Shown here one piece after another: positions 9,426 to 18,547 of a DNA stretch of 64,000 nt (positions are counted from its first letter, which is position 1; every line of letters starts with the position of its first letter). The position numbers were made by a program, and so were the translations under genes. Below the pieces are notes generated by a model that searched no databases, had not been told where the DNA came from, and saw nothing but the letters and a program-made list of their open reading frames with translations. The stretch comes from Haliscomenobacter sp. (GTDB lineage Bacteria; Bacteroidota; Bacteroidia; Chitinophagales; Saprospiraceae): positions 360,069 to 424,068 of the forward strand of contig JADJPL010000006.1 in NCBI GenBank assembly GCA_016713275.1. The letters run 5' to 3'.

Positions 9426-10700
9426 TCAAACCAACCCAATCTTCGTTCCATCCGGGATATAAGCCCGTTTTTTGAGCACGACGATACCATCCCGGACGCA
9501 GAAGGTGTCCGTTTCCTGATCGTGGAGCAGCGGGCTGCCTTTGATGACCACATTGTTGCCGATGCGGCAGTTTTTATCGATGATCGCGTTTTCGATGTAA
9601 CAGTCTTTCCCAATGCCCATTGGGGCGCCGTGACGGCGCAGCGAAATGTCTTCAACCGATTCGTAATAATCGGCGCCCATGACAATGGCATTACTGATCT
9701 CTGTACCTTCCCCTATGCGGGAACGAATACCGATCACCGCCCGATCCACCTTTTTGGCATGAATAATACAGCCCTCGGCTACTAATGCCTTATTCAGGAA
9801 GGTACCGTACACTTTGGTAGGCGCCAGCAGACGGGGGCGGGTATAAATGGGGTTTTCCCCATCAAATAAATTGAATTCCGGAAGCGGATCGGCCAGGGCA
9901 ATATTCGCTTCGAAGAAAGAGCGGATGGTTCCGATGTCTGTCCAGTATCCATCGTAGGAGAAACTGGCGATCTTGTAATTGGAAGAGATGGCGTTGGGAA
10001 TAATCTCTTTTCCGAAGTCGATCGCTTTCTCGTTTTCGTCAAACAACTTTTTCATTATGGCCCGGCTAAACACATAAATCCCCATCGAAGCCAGATAGAC
10101 CTTTCCCTGAGCACGGTTCTCCTCATCCACGGCAGATTCCCAAGCTTCCAGCACATTGGCCTTGGGTTTTTCTACAAAATCCTCGATATACCCTTCGGCG
10201 TTGACTTTCATAATCCCAAAGCCGGATGCGTCGCGATCCGATACCGGGATGGTGGCGATGGTCAAGTCGGCATCTTTTTCGATGTGGTAGTTGACCAGGG
10301 TTTCGAAGTTCATCTGATAGAGCTGGTCGCCGGACAAGATGAGCAGGTAATCGTAATCGTGGTTGGCCAGGTGGTGCATCGACTGGCGCACGGCATCGGC
10401 AGTTCCCTGGAACCACTGGTCGCTGCTGGGGGTTTGCTCCGCCGCCAGAATATCGACGAAACCATGGCTGAACATGTCGAAATGGTAGGTGTTCTTGATG
10501 TGCTTGTTCAGGGAGGCTGAGTTGTATTGGGTCAGCACGAACATGCGTTTCAGACCGGAATTCAGGCAGTTGGAGATCGGGATGTCGATCAGGCGGTATT
10601 TTCCGGCGATGGGTACCGCGGGTTTCGAGCGCTGGCTCGTCAGCGGGGCTAAGCGGCTGCCGGCGCCGCCTCCAAGGATCAGGGCAATCATTTTGATCAT
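9426..10700 (-). CDS. glgC: Glucose-1-phosphate adenylyltransferase (ADP-glucose pyrophosphorylase)
   Basis: Makes ADP-glucose from glucose-1-phosphate and ATP, the committed step of glycogen synthesis. The N-terminal nucleotide-binding loop IALILGGGAGSRLAPLT and RSKPAVPIAGKYRLID are canonical, followed by SGDQLYQM and YWTDIGTIRSFFEAN. The C-terminal third is a left-handed beta-helix hexapeptide region (VIGIRSRIGEGTEIS, IGKDCYIENAIID). 424 residues is normal length. It lies 11 bp downstream of glgA on the same strand, forming a glgA-glgC operon. Confidence 0.95.
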   Translation of the reverse strand: MIKMIALILGGGAGSRLAPLTSQRSKPAVPIAGKYRLIDIPISNCLNSGLKRMFVLTQYNSASLNKHIKNTYHFDMFSHGFVDILAAEQTPSSDQWFQGTADAVRQSMHHLANHDYDYLLILSGDQLYQMNFETLVNYHIEKDADLTIATIPVSDRDASGFGIMKVNAEGYIEDFVEKPKANVLEAWESAVDEENRAQGKVYLASMGIYVFSRAIMKKLFDENEKAIDFGKEIIPNAISSNYKIASFSYDGYWTDIGTIRSFFEANIALADPLPEFNLFDGENPIYTRPRLLAPTKVYGTFLNKALVAEGCIIHAKKVDRAVIGIRSRIGEGTEISNAIVMGADYYESVEDISLRRHGAPMGIGKDCYIENAIIDKNCRIGNNVVIKGSPLLHDQETDTFCVRDGIVVLKKRAYIPDGTKIGLV

Positions 10701-10711
10701 AGTTGTTTGGA

Positions 10712-12145
10712 TTAGACCAATTCTTGATATAGGTGAAAATAGTTGTTCGCCGCCTTTTCCCAGGAAAAATCTTCCGCCATAATCCGCTTGCGGACCGATT
10801 TCATCTGGGAGCTGTCCTGGTACAGACTATAAGCCCGCCAAATGGCATGGTGGGCATCGTCGACGGTAAAGTGATCAAACCGAAATCCCCTGCCCTCCTC
10901 CGGAAACGCGCCAAGGTCGATGACGGTGTCTTTTAACCCCCCCACCGTGCGCACGATCGGAATCGTGCCGTACCGCAAAGCATACATCTGGTTGAGGCCG
11001 CAGGGCTCCACCAGGGAAGGCATCAGGAGAAAGTCGGAGCCCGCATAAAGGGTGTGCGCCAGGGCTTCGTTGTATTCCAGAACGGCGTCGCAGCGGCCCC
11101 GGTAGACCCAGTTCAGCTCCCTCAGTGCATCGTGTAAATCTGCTTCGCCGGTTCCGAGGATGAGGAAGTTCACGGCTAGTCCGCTGTCGAGTACCTGGCG
11201 GATAAGGCCGGGGAGCAAGTCGGCGCCTTTTTCCCGCACGAGGCGGCCAATAAAGGTGAAAACCGGGTCCTGTTCCTGGAATTGAAAACGGCTGAACAGC
11301 GCGTTTTTGTTTTCCTGCTTGAACGCGTCCACATCCGTGGCCAATCGAACCGGCAGGTAGGAATCCTGCTGGGGATCCCAAACCTGGGCGTCGATCCCGT
11401 TGAGAATACCCCGGCACTTGGGCCATTCGTCGCGGATCAGGCTCTCCAGCCCATTGGACGTATAGGCCAGTTCTTCCATATAGGATTGAGAAACGGTAGT
11501 GACCGCCCAGGCGCATTTGATAGCGCATGCCAGGGAGTTGATGTTGCCGTTCCATTCGAGCAGCCCGCTGGCCTCGGGATAGAAAGCAGGCAGAATAGGG
11601 TATTTATCCCAGTGCAGCGCGCCCTGGTATTCCCCGTTGTGGATGGTGAACACCGTAGGGATGTCTTTTAGCAAATGGTAATCCGGACAGTATTTAACCA
11701 TGAACGGGATAAGGCCGGAGTGGTGGTCGTGGCAATGCAGGAGATCCGGCTTTTCTGCAAATTGAAGGACCCACTGCAATACCGCTTGCTGGAAAAACAC
11801 AAAGCGCTCCTCGTTATCGCCAAACCACCCGCTGGCGTCTCCGTAGATGCCCTGCCGGTCAAATTGTCCGGGGATATTGACAAAAAACAAGGGAAATCCC
11901 AGGTTATCCATTCCTGTTTGTTCCACAGCGAAGGGGTAGTACACCCCGTTCGCCATGCGGAAAGCCCCCGAGTACACCACTTCGGTGGGGCGATTGCGAA
12001 TCCAGGGAAGGTCGTATTTCGGAATGACGACGCCCGCAGCGATCCCGCTTTGGTTCTGGTATTTGGGAAGGGCGCCGACTACGTCTCCCAAGCCGCCAGC
12101 TTTGGCCGCCGGATAGCATTCTGCGCTGATATGGAGTACTCTCAT
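10712..12145 (-). CDS. glgA: Glycogen/starch synthase (ADP-glucose dependent, GT5)
   Basis: 477 residues. It transfers glucose from ADP-glucose to the growing alpha-1,4-glucan. Seen: the N-terminal KAGGLGDVVGALPK loop that contacts ADP-glucose, LHCHDHHSGLIP, the GT-B second-domain GRLVREKGADLLPGL, and the catalytic-site segment PSLVEPCGLNQMYALRYG. It is the first gene of a two-gene operon with glgC. No branching enzyme or phosphorylase is present in this window. Confidence 0.95.
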   Translation of the reverse strand: MRVLHISAECYPAAKAGGLGDVVGALPKYQNQSGIAAGVVIPKYDLPWIRNRPTEVVYSGAFRMANGVYYPFAVEQTGMDNLGFPLFFVNIPGQFDRQGIYGDASGWFGDNEERFVFFQQAVLQWVLQFAEKPDLLHCHDHHSGLIPFMVKYCPDYHLLKDIPTVFTIHNGEYQGALHWDKYPILPAFYPEASGLLEWNGNINSLACAIKCAWAVTTVSQSYMEELAYTSNGLESLIRDEWPKCRGILNGIDAQVWDPQQDSYLPVRLATDVDAFKQENKNALFSRFQFQEQDPVFTFIGRLVREKGADLLPGLIRQVLDSGLAVNFLILGTGEADLHDALRELNWVYRGRCDAVLEYNEALAHTLYAGSDFLLMPSLVEPCGLNQMYALRYGTIPIVRTVGGLKDTVIDLGAFPEEGRGFRFDHFTVDDAHHAIWRAYSLYQDSSQMKSVRKRIMAEDFSWEKAANNYFHLYQELV

Positions 12146-12228
12146 CAGGCTTCAGGTACTGTTTGCTTAAATTTAGGGGTTTTTATTATTCCTAGGTTGG
12201 AAGGGAGGATTTTTTTATTTTAAAAGGT

Positions 12229-12267
12229 GCGAGGCGGAGCCTCGCGCCAGTTGATGTGAGCCTCGCG
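12229..12267. repeat. Hairpin and 21-bp tandem repeat (GAGCCTCGCGCCAG)
   Basis: GCGAGGC-GGA-GCCTCGC forms a perfect 7-bp stem at 12229-12245. The right arm begins a 21-bp unit (GAGCCTCGCGCCAGTTGATGT) that starts again at 12258 and resumes after the palindrome as GAGCCTCGCGCCAG at 12442-12455. The string GCCTCGCGCCAG recurs at 25629-25640. It is noncoding and downstream of bTHX. Confidence 0.5.
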
Positions 12268-12275
12268 AGATAGTA

Positions 12276-12432
12276 GGGGCTGTCTCAAAAGACGGTTTTT
12301 GCCCAAGGCAGCAATAAAATATTTTCTTTTTTCAATTTCAACAAAAAATTGCTTTGCAATTTTTTGTTGAAATTGAAAAAAGAAAATAAAATTTCATGCC
12401 AGAGGCAAAGAGTGGTCTTTTGAGACAGCCCC
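12276..12432. mobile_element. 157-bp nested palindromic element (REP/MITE-like)
   Basis: The terminal inverted repeats are perfect over 18 bp: GGGGCTGTCTCAAAAGAC at 12276-12293 and its reverse complement at 12415-12432. Inside is a second perfect inverted repeat with 32-bp arms (12321-12352 and 12356-12387) and a 3-nt loop. There is no coding capacity. The element appears to interrupt a 21-bp tandem repeat (GAGCCTCGCG on both sides), but I cannot define an exact target duplication. Related ends occur at 7158-7168, 31177-31231 and 34612-34625. The ends look like insertion-sequence termini, so a non-autonomous derivative mobilised by an IS elsewhere is plausible; that link is inference. Confidence 0.65.
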
Positions 12433-12476
12433 AGTTGTTGTGAGCCTCGCGCCAGTTAGCAGATTCGCCGGGGCCT

Positions 12477-12578
12477 TTACGAATTTACGGCTTTTTTGAT
12501 TCGCCGCTTTGGCCGCGAGTTCCCATAGGAACTACGCCAGATCTTGCCGCGCTTGCTGCGCTTATCGCCTTTACCCAT
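12477..12578 (-). CDS. 30S ribosomal protein bTHX (Thx), 33 residues
   Basis: A very short, highly basic protein starting MGKGDKRSKRGKIWRSSYGN and ending in a Lys/Arg-rich tail, the hallmark of the bacterial ribosomal protein THX family (MGKGDKKTRRGKI...GSYG). THX sits in the 30S head and stabilises 16S rRNA in Thermus and Bacteroidota. The start is fixed by the conserved MGKGDK motif; the stop TAA is at 12477-12479. No strong Shine-Dalgarno is seen, as usual in Bacteroidota. It lies downstream of the GH3 gene on the same strand. Confidence 0.9.
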   Translation of the reverse strand: MGKGDKRSKRGKIWRSSYGNSRPKRRIKKAVNS

Positions 12579-12617
12579 GTTGATTGATGTTTTTTATGAA
12601 AAAATAGAACGTTAAAG

Positions 12618-13836
12618 TTAACGGTTTGGCAGAACATAATGTGTCATCGCATCGGCAATTTTTCGATCGTTCGACAAACGGGGTACTTTATTTTGCCCTC
12701 CCAGTTTGCCTTCCGACTTCATGTATTCCCGGAACGCGTCGCGCCGCAACGGCGTGATTCGAAGGGGCTTTAGAATCTTGCCTTCGATCAGATCCTGGTA
12801 GTATATGTTCTGGCGGATCATCCGTTCGTCGAGGCTCGCGGCAAACCCTTCCATATTGGCCGGCAGCCGATCGAATTCCACCAGCCATTCGTGGTAGGGG
12901 AGGCCTCCTTCGGGAGGATTTACCTGGGGCGCTATTGAGCAGCAACCCCGGTTCGGTCTGACTGTCCTGGAACGCGATAAAACCTTCCGATGCGGGGTAG
13001 GTTTCCACGCTGTCGAGGCGTTTGCCCACCAGATCTTCCAGCTTGGCCCGGTAAGGCTCGAAGTTTACCCCACCATAAACGAACACCGAATAATGGGGGA
13101 ATATATCTTTAACAAATCGCTTTCCACTCCGGTCGATTAGCCGCTCATAATACATCTGCACCCATGGCGGAATACCGCTGATCAGCGTCATTTGTTGAGA
13201 AAGCGTTTCCTCGACGATCCGGTCGAGTTTCGTTTCCCAGTCTTCGATGCAATTGGTGGCGTAGCTCGGCATCTGGTTGGTCTTCAACCAGGCCGGGATG
13301 AGGTGGTTGGAAATGCCGGACAGGCGGCCCGTAGGAATTCCCGCAATCTCGTCGAGCTCCGGGCTCCCGGAAAGAAAAATGACCTTGCCGTCGAGCCAGG
13401 CGCCATTGCCTGTGCGGGCGTAGTAGTTGAACAGGGCATCCCGCGCGGTGCCGAAATGGTTCGGCAGGCTGTCGTTGGAGATAGGGATGTATTTCACCCC
13501 GGACGTCGTCCCCGACGTTTTGGCGAAATACCGGGGCTTGCCCGGCCACAACACATCCGTTTCGCCGGTTTTGATGCGATCGACATAGGGACGCATGCCC
13601 TCGTAATCGCGAATGGGGACGCAATTCTTGAAATCGGCGTAATCCTGCACCCGGCCCAAATCGTGGTCTTTGCCGTAAGCCGTCACACGGCCTTTGGCGA
13701 TGAGGGTATTCAGGATTTTGGTCTGCTCGTCCAGCGCATTGGCCGACCAGCGTTCAATCCGGCGTGCGATCAGGTGCGCGAAAGGCCGGGCAATAGTGGA
13801 TTTGAAGCCCATGTGTTTGGTTTTATACATGGGCAA
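12618..13836 (-). pseudogene. GH3-family (auxin-responsive promoter-like) acyl-adenylating protein with internal deletion
   Basis: Bacterial GH3 proteins of Bacteroidota are about 500 residues and belong to the acyl-adenylate-forming enzymes. The first about 315 residues are intact, with RYFAKTSGTTSGVKYIPIS (ATP/AMP loop) and ETYPASEGFIAFQDSQ. At 12929-12936 the text jumps directly from GLLLNS to APQVNPPEGGLPYHEW in another frame, ending LGGQNKVPRLSNDRKIADAM. The roughly 110-120 residues normally between these motifs, including the GRIKHFISAFGEHVIG hinge segment, are absent. A short shared sequence (TAGCG) may have mediated the deletion. The protein should be inactive. The start and downstream end are both normal. 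Confidence 0.8.
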
Positions 13837-13853
13837 AGGTACGCCGGATTTTT

Positions 13854-14543
13854 TTAATCCTGGTTTCTCAGATCCTCGATATGGAACCCCGGATAATTCG
13901 CTTTGTTGAAGGTAAAGACGGCGTCGGTCAGCGGCTTGTTGGGGGTGAGCTTGGTCATGGTCAGCGTATACCGCGTACCATCTTTGGTAAAGCCCTTGAT
14001 CTCCACAAAATTGGCAGTTTTCTTATCGACGGTCAGCCGAATCTTGGAATATTCGGAATACCGGTCGAGGGGCTTGAACTCGATTTCCTGAAGTATTTTT
14101 CCCGTGGCGCTGTACTCGTTCACGATCGTGTAGGCAAAACTTCCTTTCTCGTAAATCCGGAACAGCGACTGAGGGGAAAGAATAGCTTCGTCTTCGTCGG
14201 CGTCGGGCAGGTGGTTGATCTGCACTTCTTTATTCTGCGATAAAACGATCCAGATGGATTTGCCGTCGGAAATCACCGTTTGCCCGCTGAACTCGATCCG
14301 GTACTTGGCGCCTTTCTGCTGAATCTTGCCCCGCTGCACCTCCTTGGGCTGTTCGGGCACTTCTATGGCCAAAGAAAACTCCGCCTCCAGCGTAGGGTAG
14401 GACTCGTATTTTTTGCGCACCCGCTCCAGCATGGCTTTTGCCTCCGGATCGGAATCGGCCTTCTGGTTATAGGTTTTATTCGTTTGTCCCGAAAGGCCGG
14501 ATGCAAGCAGCACCGCGCACACCAGAAAAAGCATAGGTTTCAT
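13854..14543 (-). CDS. LolA-family outer-membrane lipoprotein carrier-like protein
   Basis: 229 residues with signal peptide MKPMLFLVCAVLLASGLSGQ. The mature part has the LolA layout: a helix with MLERVRKKYESYPTLEAEF, then alternating strands (KGAKYRIEFSGQTVISDGKSIW; LSPQSLF; IRLTVDKKTANFVEIKGF). LolA escorts lipoproteins across the periplasm; many Bacteroidota have several LolA-like paralogues, so this may be a paralogue rather than the core chaperone. It lies 17 bp upstream of the GH3 gene on the same strand and may be co-transcribed with it. Confidence 0.8.
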   Translation of the reverse strand: MKPMLFLVCAVLLASGLSGQTNKTYNQKADSDPEAKAMLERVRKKYESYPTLEAEFSLAIEVPEQPKEVQRGKIQQKGAKYRIEFSGQTVISDGKSIWIVLSQNKEVQINHLPDADEDEAILSPQSLFRIYEKGSFAYTIVNEYSATGKILQEIEFKPLDRYSEYSKIRLTVDKKTANFVEIKGFTKDGTRYTLTMTKLTPNKPLTDAVFTFNKANYPGFHIEDLRNQD

Positions 14544-14624
14544 AGCTACAACGTTGTTTTCGGAACATAAACGCCGGGCGCGCAGATTTTATTGGGGAGA
14601 GGGGAGATGTTGAGGCAAAAGGCA

Positions 14625-14666
14625 AAGGGCATAAGGCGCAAGTTTGTTCTTGCTCCTTATGCCCTT
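14625..14666 (-). terminator. Hairpin downstream of sdhB
   Basis: AAGGGCATAAGG at 14625-14636 pairs perfectly with CCTTATGCCCTT at 14655-14666, with extra partial pairing in the loop. It lies 24 bp after the sdhB stop on the transcribed strand, a likely end for the sdhCAB transcript. There is no clean T-run. Confidence 0.5.
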
Positions 14667-14689
14667 CGTCTTATGCCTTTCCCCTAAAT

Positions 14690-15442
14690 TCAGTCTTCCT
14701 CCGAAGAGAACACCGAAGCCAGGTATTCGCGGTTCATTCGGGCGATGTTTTCTACGGAAATGCCTTTGGGGCATTCGGCTTCGCAGGCGGTAACGTTGGA
14801 GCAGTTGCCAAACCCTTCGAGGTCCATCTGGCGTACCATGCTCAGTACCCGTTTTTTGGCTTCTACTTTCCCTTGAGGAAGCAACGTCAGGTGGGACACC
14901 TTGGCGCTGACGAACAGCATGGCCGAGGCGTTGGGGCAGGCGGCCACGCAAGCGCCGCAGCCAATGCAGGCGGCAGCGTCAAACGCCATGGAGGACTGGT
15001 CTTTTTCTACCGGGATCGCGTTGGCATCCTGGGCCTGACCCGTGCCTACGGACACGTACCCGCCAGCCTGGATGATGCGGTCAAATGCGCTGCGGTCGAC
15101 CACGAGGTCTTTGATTACCGGGAAGGATTTGGCGCGGAACGGTTCGATGGTTACCGTTTGGCCGTCCCGGAAAAAGCGCATGTGCAACTGGCAGGCCGTG
15201 GTGCCTTGCAAAGGGCCATGGGCATGGCCGTTGATCACCATGCTGCACGCGCCGCAAATCCCTTCGCGGCAGTCGTGTTCAAAAGCGACGGGTTCTTTGC
15301 CCTGAGAAATAAGCTGCTCGTTCAGAACGTAGAGCATTTCCAGAAAGGACATGTGCTCGCTGACCTGGTCGAGTTGGTAATTGACAAACTGTCCTTTTTT
15401 ATATTCGCCCCCCTGGCGCCAGATTTTGAGGGTGAGTTTCAT
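14690..15442 (-). CDS. sdhB: Succinate dehydrogenase/fumarate reductase iron-sulfur subunit
   Basis: 250 residues. Three iron-sulfur clusters are readable from the cysteines: a ferredoxin-type [2Fe-2S] set in CREGICGACSMVING, then CIGCGACVAACPNA, and CSNVTACEAECPKGIS. The protein passes electrons from the flavoprotein to the cytochrome b subunit. It is the last gene of a compact sdhC-sdhA-sdhB operon, 54 bp after sdhA. The pattern is that of the Bacteroidota/epsilon-type (class B) enzyme with one large cytochrome subunit. Confidence 0.95.
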   Translation of the reverse strand: MKLTLKIWRQGGEYKKGQFVNYQLDQVSEHMSFLEMLYVLNEQLISQGKEPVAFEHDCREGICGACSMVINGHAHGPLQGTTACQLHMRFFRDGQTVTIEPFRAKSFPVIKDLVVDRSAFDRIIQAGGYVSVGTGQAQDANAIPVEKDQSSMAFDAAACIGCGACVAACPNASAMLFVSAKVSHLTLLPQGKVEAKKRVLSMVRQMDLEGFGNCSNVTACEAECPKGISVENIARMNREYLASVFSSEED

Positions 15443-15496
15443 ATGTTTCCGTTTAAAGGCTGTTTTGAAAAAAAAGGTTATTGGAAAGCGTTCCGG

Positions 15497-17497
15497 TTAC
15501 TTATAGCTTCTGGTTTTGAGTTCGACATTTTCAAAGACCAGGTCTTCGCGATGCAGTACCGGTTCTTCTTCCCATCCTTTGTATTCCCCAGCGGCAACGT
15601 AGGCGTAGTTTTCGTCGTCGCGTTTGGCTTCTCCACCTTCGTCCTGATATTCTTCGCGGAAGTGTCCGCCGCAGGATTCCTTGCGGTTCAGGGCGTCGAG
15701 GATCATCAGTTCGCCCATTTCAAAATAATCGGCAACGCGGAGCGCTTTTTCCAGTTCCGGGTTAAAGTCATTGGCGGAGCCCGGAACGAACGCGTCGCGG
15801 TAAAATTCTTCCCTCAATTCCAGGATCATCCCGCGGGCTTTCTGCAGGCCTTCGGCGTTGCGCGACATGCCGCAATAGTCCCACATAATCCGGCCCAATC
15901 TGCGGTGGAAACTCTCGATGGATTGTTTGCCGCCGAGGTTCATTAGTTTGTCGATCCGCTCCTGGGTTTGTTTTTCGGCATCGAGGAATTCCTGCCGGTT
16001 AGGATCGATTTTGGGCGTGCGGATATCGTTCGACAGAAAGTTGCCGATGGTATAAGGCAGCACGAAATAGCCGTCGGCCAGGCCCTGCATGAGGGCAGAA
16101 GCGCCGAGGCGGTTGGCGCCGTGGTCGGAAAAGTTACATTCGCCGGTAGCAAACAAGCCGGGGATATTGGTTTCCAGGTTGTAATCGACCCAAAGGCCGC
16201 CCATCGTATAGTGCACCGCCGGGTAGATTTTCATCGGCATTTTATACGGATTCTCGCCGGTGATCTTCTCGTACATCTCAAAGAGGTTGCCGTATTTTTC
16301 GGAAACGACCTCTTCGCCGAGGCGGATGATGGTTGCTTTGTCGGGGTTGTGGATACCGAGGGTGTTGGCTTTGGACCGCCCGTAGCGCTCGATGGCGGAG
16401 GCGAAGTCCAGGTAAACCGCCAGTCCGGTCGGCGCTACGCCAAGCCCCTCGTCGCAGGCGGTTTTAGCGGCGCGGGAGGCCACGTCGCGGGGAACGAGGT
16501 TGCCAAACGCAGGATAGCGGCGCTCGAGGAAGTAGTCGCGATCTTCTTCTGCGATCTCCAGCGCGGTTTTGCGGCTTTCGCGGATAGCCTGGGCATCCTC
16601 CTGTTTTTTGGGTACCCATACCCGTCCGTCGTTGCGAAGCGATTCGGACATCAGGGTGAGTTTCGACTGGTAGTCGCCGCTCACGGGGATGCAGGTCGGG
16701 TGAATCTGGGTAAAGCACGGGTTGGCCATTAAAGCGCCTTTGCGCACGACCCGCCAGGCGGCGGTGACGTTGCAGTTCATGGCATTGGTCGACAGGTAGA
16801 ACACGTTGCCGTAGCCTCCGGTAGCCAGCACGACGGCGTGGGCGCCATGGCGCTCCAGCTCGCCGGTGACCAGGTTGCGGGCAATGATGCCGCGGGCTTT
16901 TCCATCGGCGAGCACCACGTCGAGCATTTCGTGGCGGTTGTACATCTCCACGGCGCCCAGGGCGATTTGCCGGGAGAGGGCCTGATAGGCGCCCAACAGC
17001 AGCTGCTGGCCGGTTTGCCCGCGCGCGTAGAACGTCCGGCTTACCTGTACGCCGCCGAACGAGCGGTTGTCGAGCAAACCGCCGTATTCGCGGGCGAACG
17101 GCACGCCTTGAGCTACTGCCTGATCGATGATCGCTGCGCTAACCTCTGCCAGGCGGTATACGTTGGCTTCGCGGGAGCGGTAGTCGCCCCCTTTGATGGT
17201 ATCGTAAAACAGGCGGTAGACGCTGTCTCCGTCGTTGCGGTAATTCTTAGCGGCATTGATCCCCCCCTGGGCGGCAATGCTGTGGGCGCGGCGGGGACTG
17301 TCGTGGTAGGTAAAGCATTTTACCTTGTAACCCAGTTCTCCGAGCGAAGCGGCAGCGGATGCGCCAGCAAGCCCGGAACCAACTACGATGACCTCAATGC
17401 GCATTTTGTTGTTCGGAGCGACCAAAGAAACAGTCGACCGGTACCGGGTCCATTTTTCAGCGAGCGACCCTTCAGGTATGTTTCCGTTAAGTTGCAT
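15497..17497 (-). CDS. sdhA: Succinate dehydrogenase/fumarate reductase flavoprotein subunit
   Basis: 666 residues. FAD-binding VVGSGLAGASAAASLGELGY lies at the N-terminus; the covalent-FAD histidine is in AHSIAAQGGINAAK (about His72). Substrate-site HPTCIP and the C-terminal ATGECNFSDHGANRLGASAL segment are also canonical. It catalyses succinate oxidation at the cytoplasmic face of the membrane and feeds electrons to SdhB. It lies 13 bp after sdhC. No lesion is seen. Confidence 0.97.
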   Translation of the reverse strand: MQLNGNIPEGSLAEKWTRYRSTVSLVAPNNKMRIEVIVVGSGLAGASAAASLGELGYKVKCFTYHDSPRRAHSIAAQGGINAAKNYRNDGDSVYRLFYDTIKGGDYRSREANVYRLAEVSAAIIDQAVAQGVPFAREYGGLLDNRSFGGVQVSRTFYARGQTGQQLLLGAYQALSRQIALGAVEMYNRHEMLDVVLADGKARGIIARNLVTGELERHGAHAVVLATGGYGNVFYLSTNAMNCNVTAAWRVVRKGALMANPCFTQIHPTCIPVSGDYQSKLTLMSESLRNDGRVWVPKKQEDAQAIRESRKTALEIAEEDRDYFLERRYPAFGNLVPRDVASRAAKTACDEGLGVAPTGLAVYLDFASAIERYGRSKANTLGIHNPDKATIIRLGEEVVSEKYGNLFEMYEKITGENPYKMPMKIYPAVHYTMGGLWVDYNLETNIPGLFATGECNFSDHGANRLGASALMQGLADGYFVLPYTIGNFLSNDIRTPKIDPNRQEFLDAEKQTQERIDKLMNLGGKQSIESFHRRLGRIMWDYCGMSRNAEGLQKARGMILELREEFYRDAFVPGSANDFNPELEKALRVADYFEMGELMILDALNRKESCGGHFREEYQDEGGEAKRDDENYAYVAAGEYKGWEEEPVLHREDLVFENVELKTRSYK

Positions 17498-17510
17498 GTG
17501 TCGAGGTAAT

Positions 17511-18272
17511 TTAGTGGGTTAGAGAAAGATTGACCGACCACCAGCCCTGCACCTGACCGTAAACCAGCAGAGGGATCAGCGCAAAACCGAGGGGAACCAA
17601 AACAGAATATAATTTACCCAGGAAGCGGATCAGGGGCGTATATTTCTTATGGTTGAGCCCCAGCGTCTGGAAAGCGCTCTGGAATCCGTGCCAAAGGTGA
17701 ACGGCAATAATCCACATCGAAAACACGTAGACGATCACGTAAAACAGATTGGAAAAGGCGGCCACTACCGGCGTATACAGGTCTTTGTGCTCTACCTCGC
17801 CGATGAGGACCATGGTCACGTTTCCGGTTTTCATCTGGAACCAGAACTGCCACATGTGCAGGACCAGAAACACAAAGATAATGGTGCCCAGCCAGCCCAT
17901 TCGGGCTGCTACCCGCCCATTGGTACCTACGGCGCGTACTACTTGCACCGCATATCCCTGCCCTCCCCGGGCATGGTGGTTCTGAGCCCAGAGCCGCCAG
18001 CCCTGGATCGCATGGAGGAGAATGAACAGGTACAGCAGATAGGAAACGGTCTTGATCAGCGGGTTGTGCGTCATAAAGTAGGTATACTTGTTGAACGACT
18101 CCCCTCCGTCGGCGTTGAGCAACTGGAGGTTCCCCATCAAATGCACCATTAAAAACAGGATCAGGAAAAGCCCGGTAAGACTCATGATCACTTTTTTCCC
18201 CAGCGAGGAGGTCAGAAAGTGGTCAAACCAGATCAGTCCTATCGGTTTGAGAGCAGGGGAAAGCCAACTCAT
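17511..18272 (-). CDS. sdhC: Succinate dehydrogenase cytochrome b subunit (b558-type, five helices)
   Basis: I place the start at ATG 18272 (MSWLSPALKPIGLIWFDHFL), giving 253 residues; a longer frame to 18359 adds a charged stretch not typical of the family. Five hydrophobic helices are visible (KVIMSLTGLFLILFLMVHLM, TVSYLLYLFILLHAI, MGWLGTIIFVFLVLHMWQFW, LFYVIVYVFSMWIIAVHLWHG, LYSVLVPLGFALIPLLVYG). Histidines in VHLMG, LHAIQGW, LHMWQF and VHLWHG are candidate ligands for the two haems. It is the first gene of the operon and anchors SdhAB to the membrane, with quinone as acceptor. Confidence 0.93.
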   Translation of the reverse strand: MSWLSPALKPIGLIWFDHFLTSSLGKKVIMSLTGLFLILFLMVHLMGNLQLLNADGGESFNKYTYFMTHNPLIKTVSYLLYLFILLHAIQGWRLWAQNHHARGGQGYAVQVVRAVGTNGRVAARMGWLGTIIFVFLVLHMWQFWFQMKTGNVTMVLIGEVEHKDLYTPVVAAFSNLFYVIVYVFSMWIIAVHLWHGFQSAFQTLGLNHKKYTPLIRFLGKLYSVLVPLGFALIPLLVYGQVQGWWSVNLSLTH

Positions 18273-18547
18273 GGTATTCAGGTTTTTGCGTTTACGTATG
18301 TTCGGGCAAGGCCGTTTTTTGCCGGGAACAAAGCTACTTTTTTGACTGCATTCCCCCAACCTTTCCCCAGATTTACCAAGGCAAAAGAAGACTATTTAGA
18401 GAGATTTTAAACAAACGGCTTCGCAAGTTACGGATTCTGCCCCTATCGACATTTCCAAACTTTGCCCTGAGGCTTTTGTTCGCAAAAACAAGCCCCTTTT
18501 TGGGAAACCGGCGTAACTTTCGGCCAGAAAATCCGGTTTAGATAAAT

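Noticed and set aside
14873..15946. Plus-strand frame of 357 codons across sdhB and sdhA
   Set aside because: It overlaps two certain genes and crosses their junction; no homology-like motifs.
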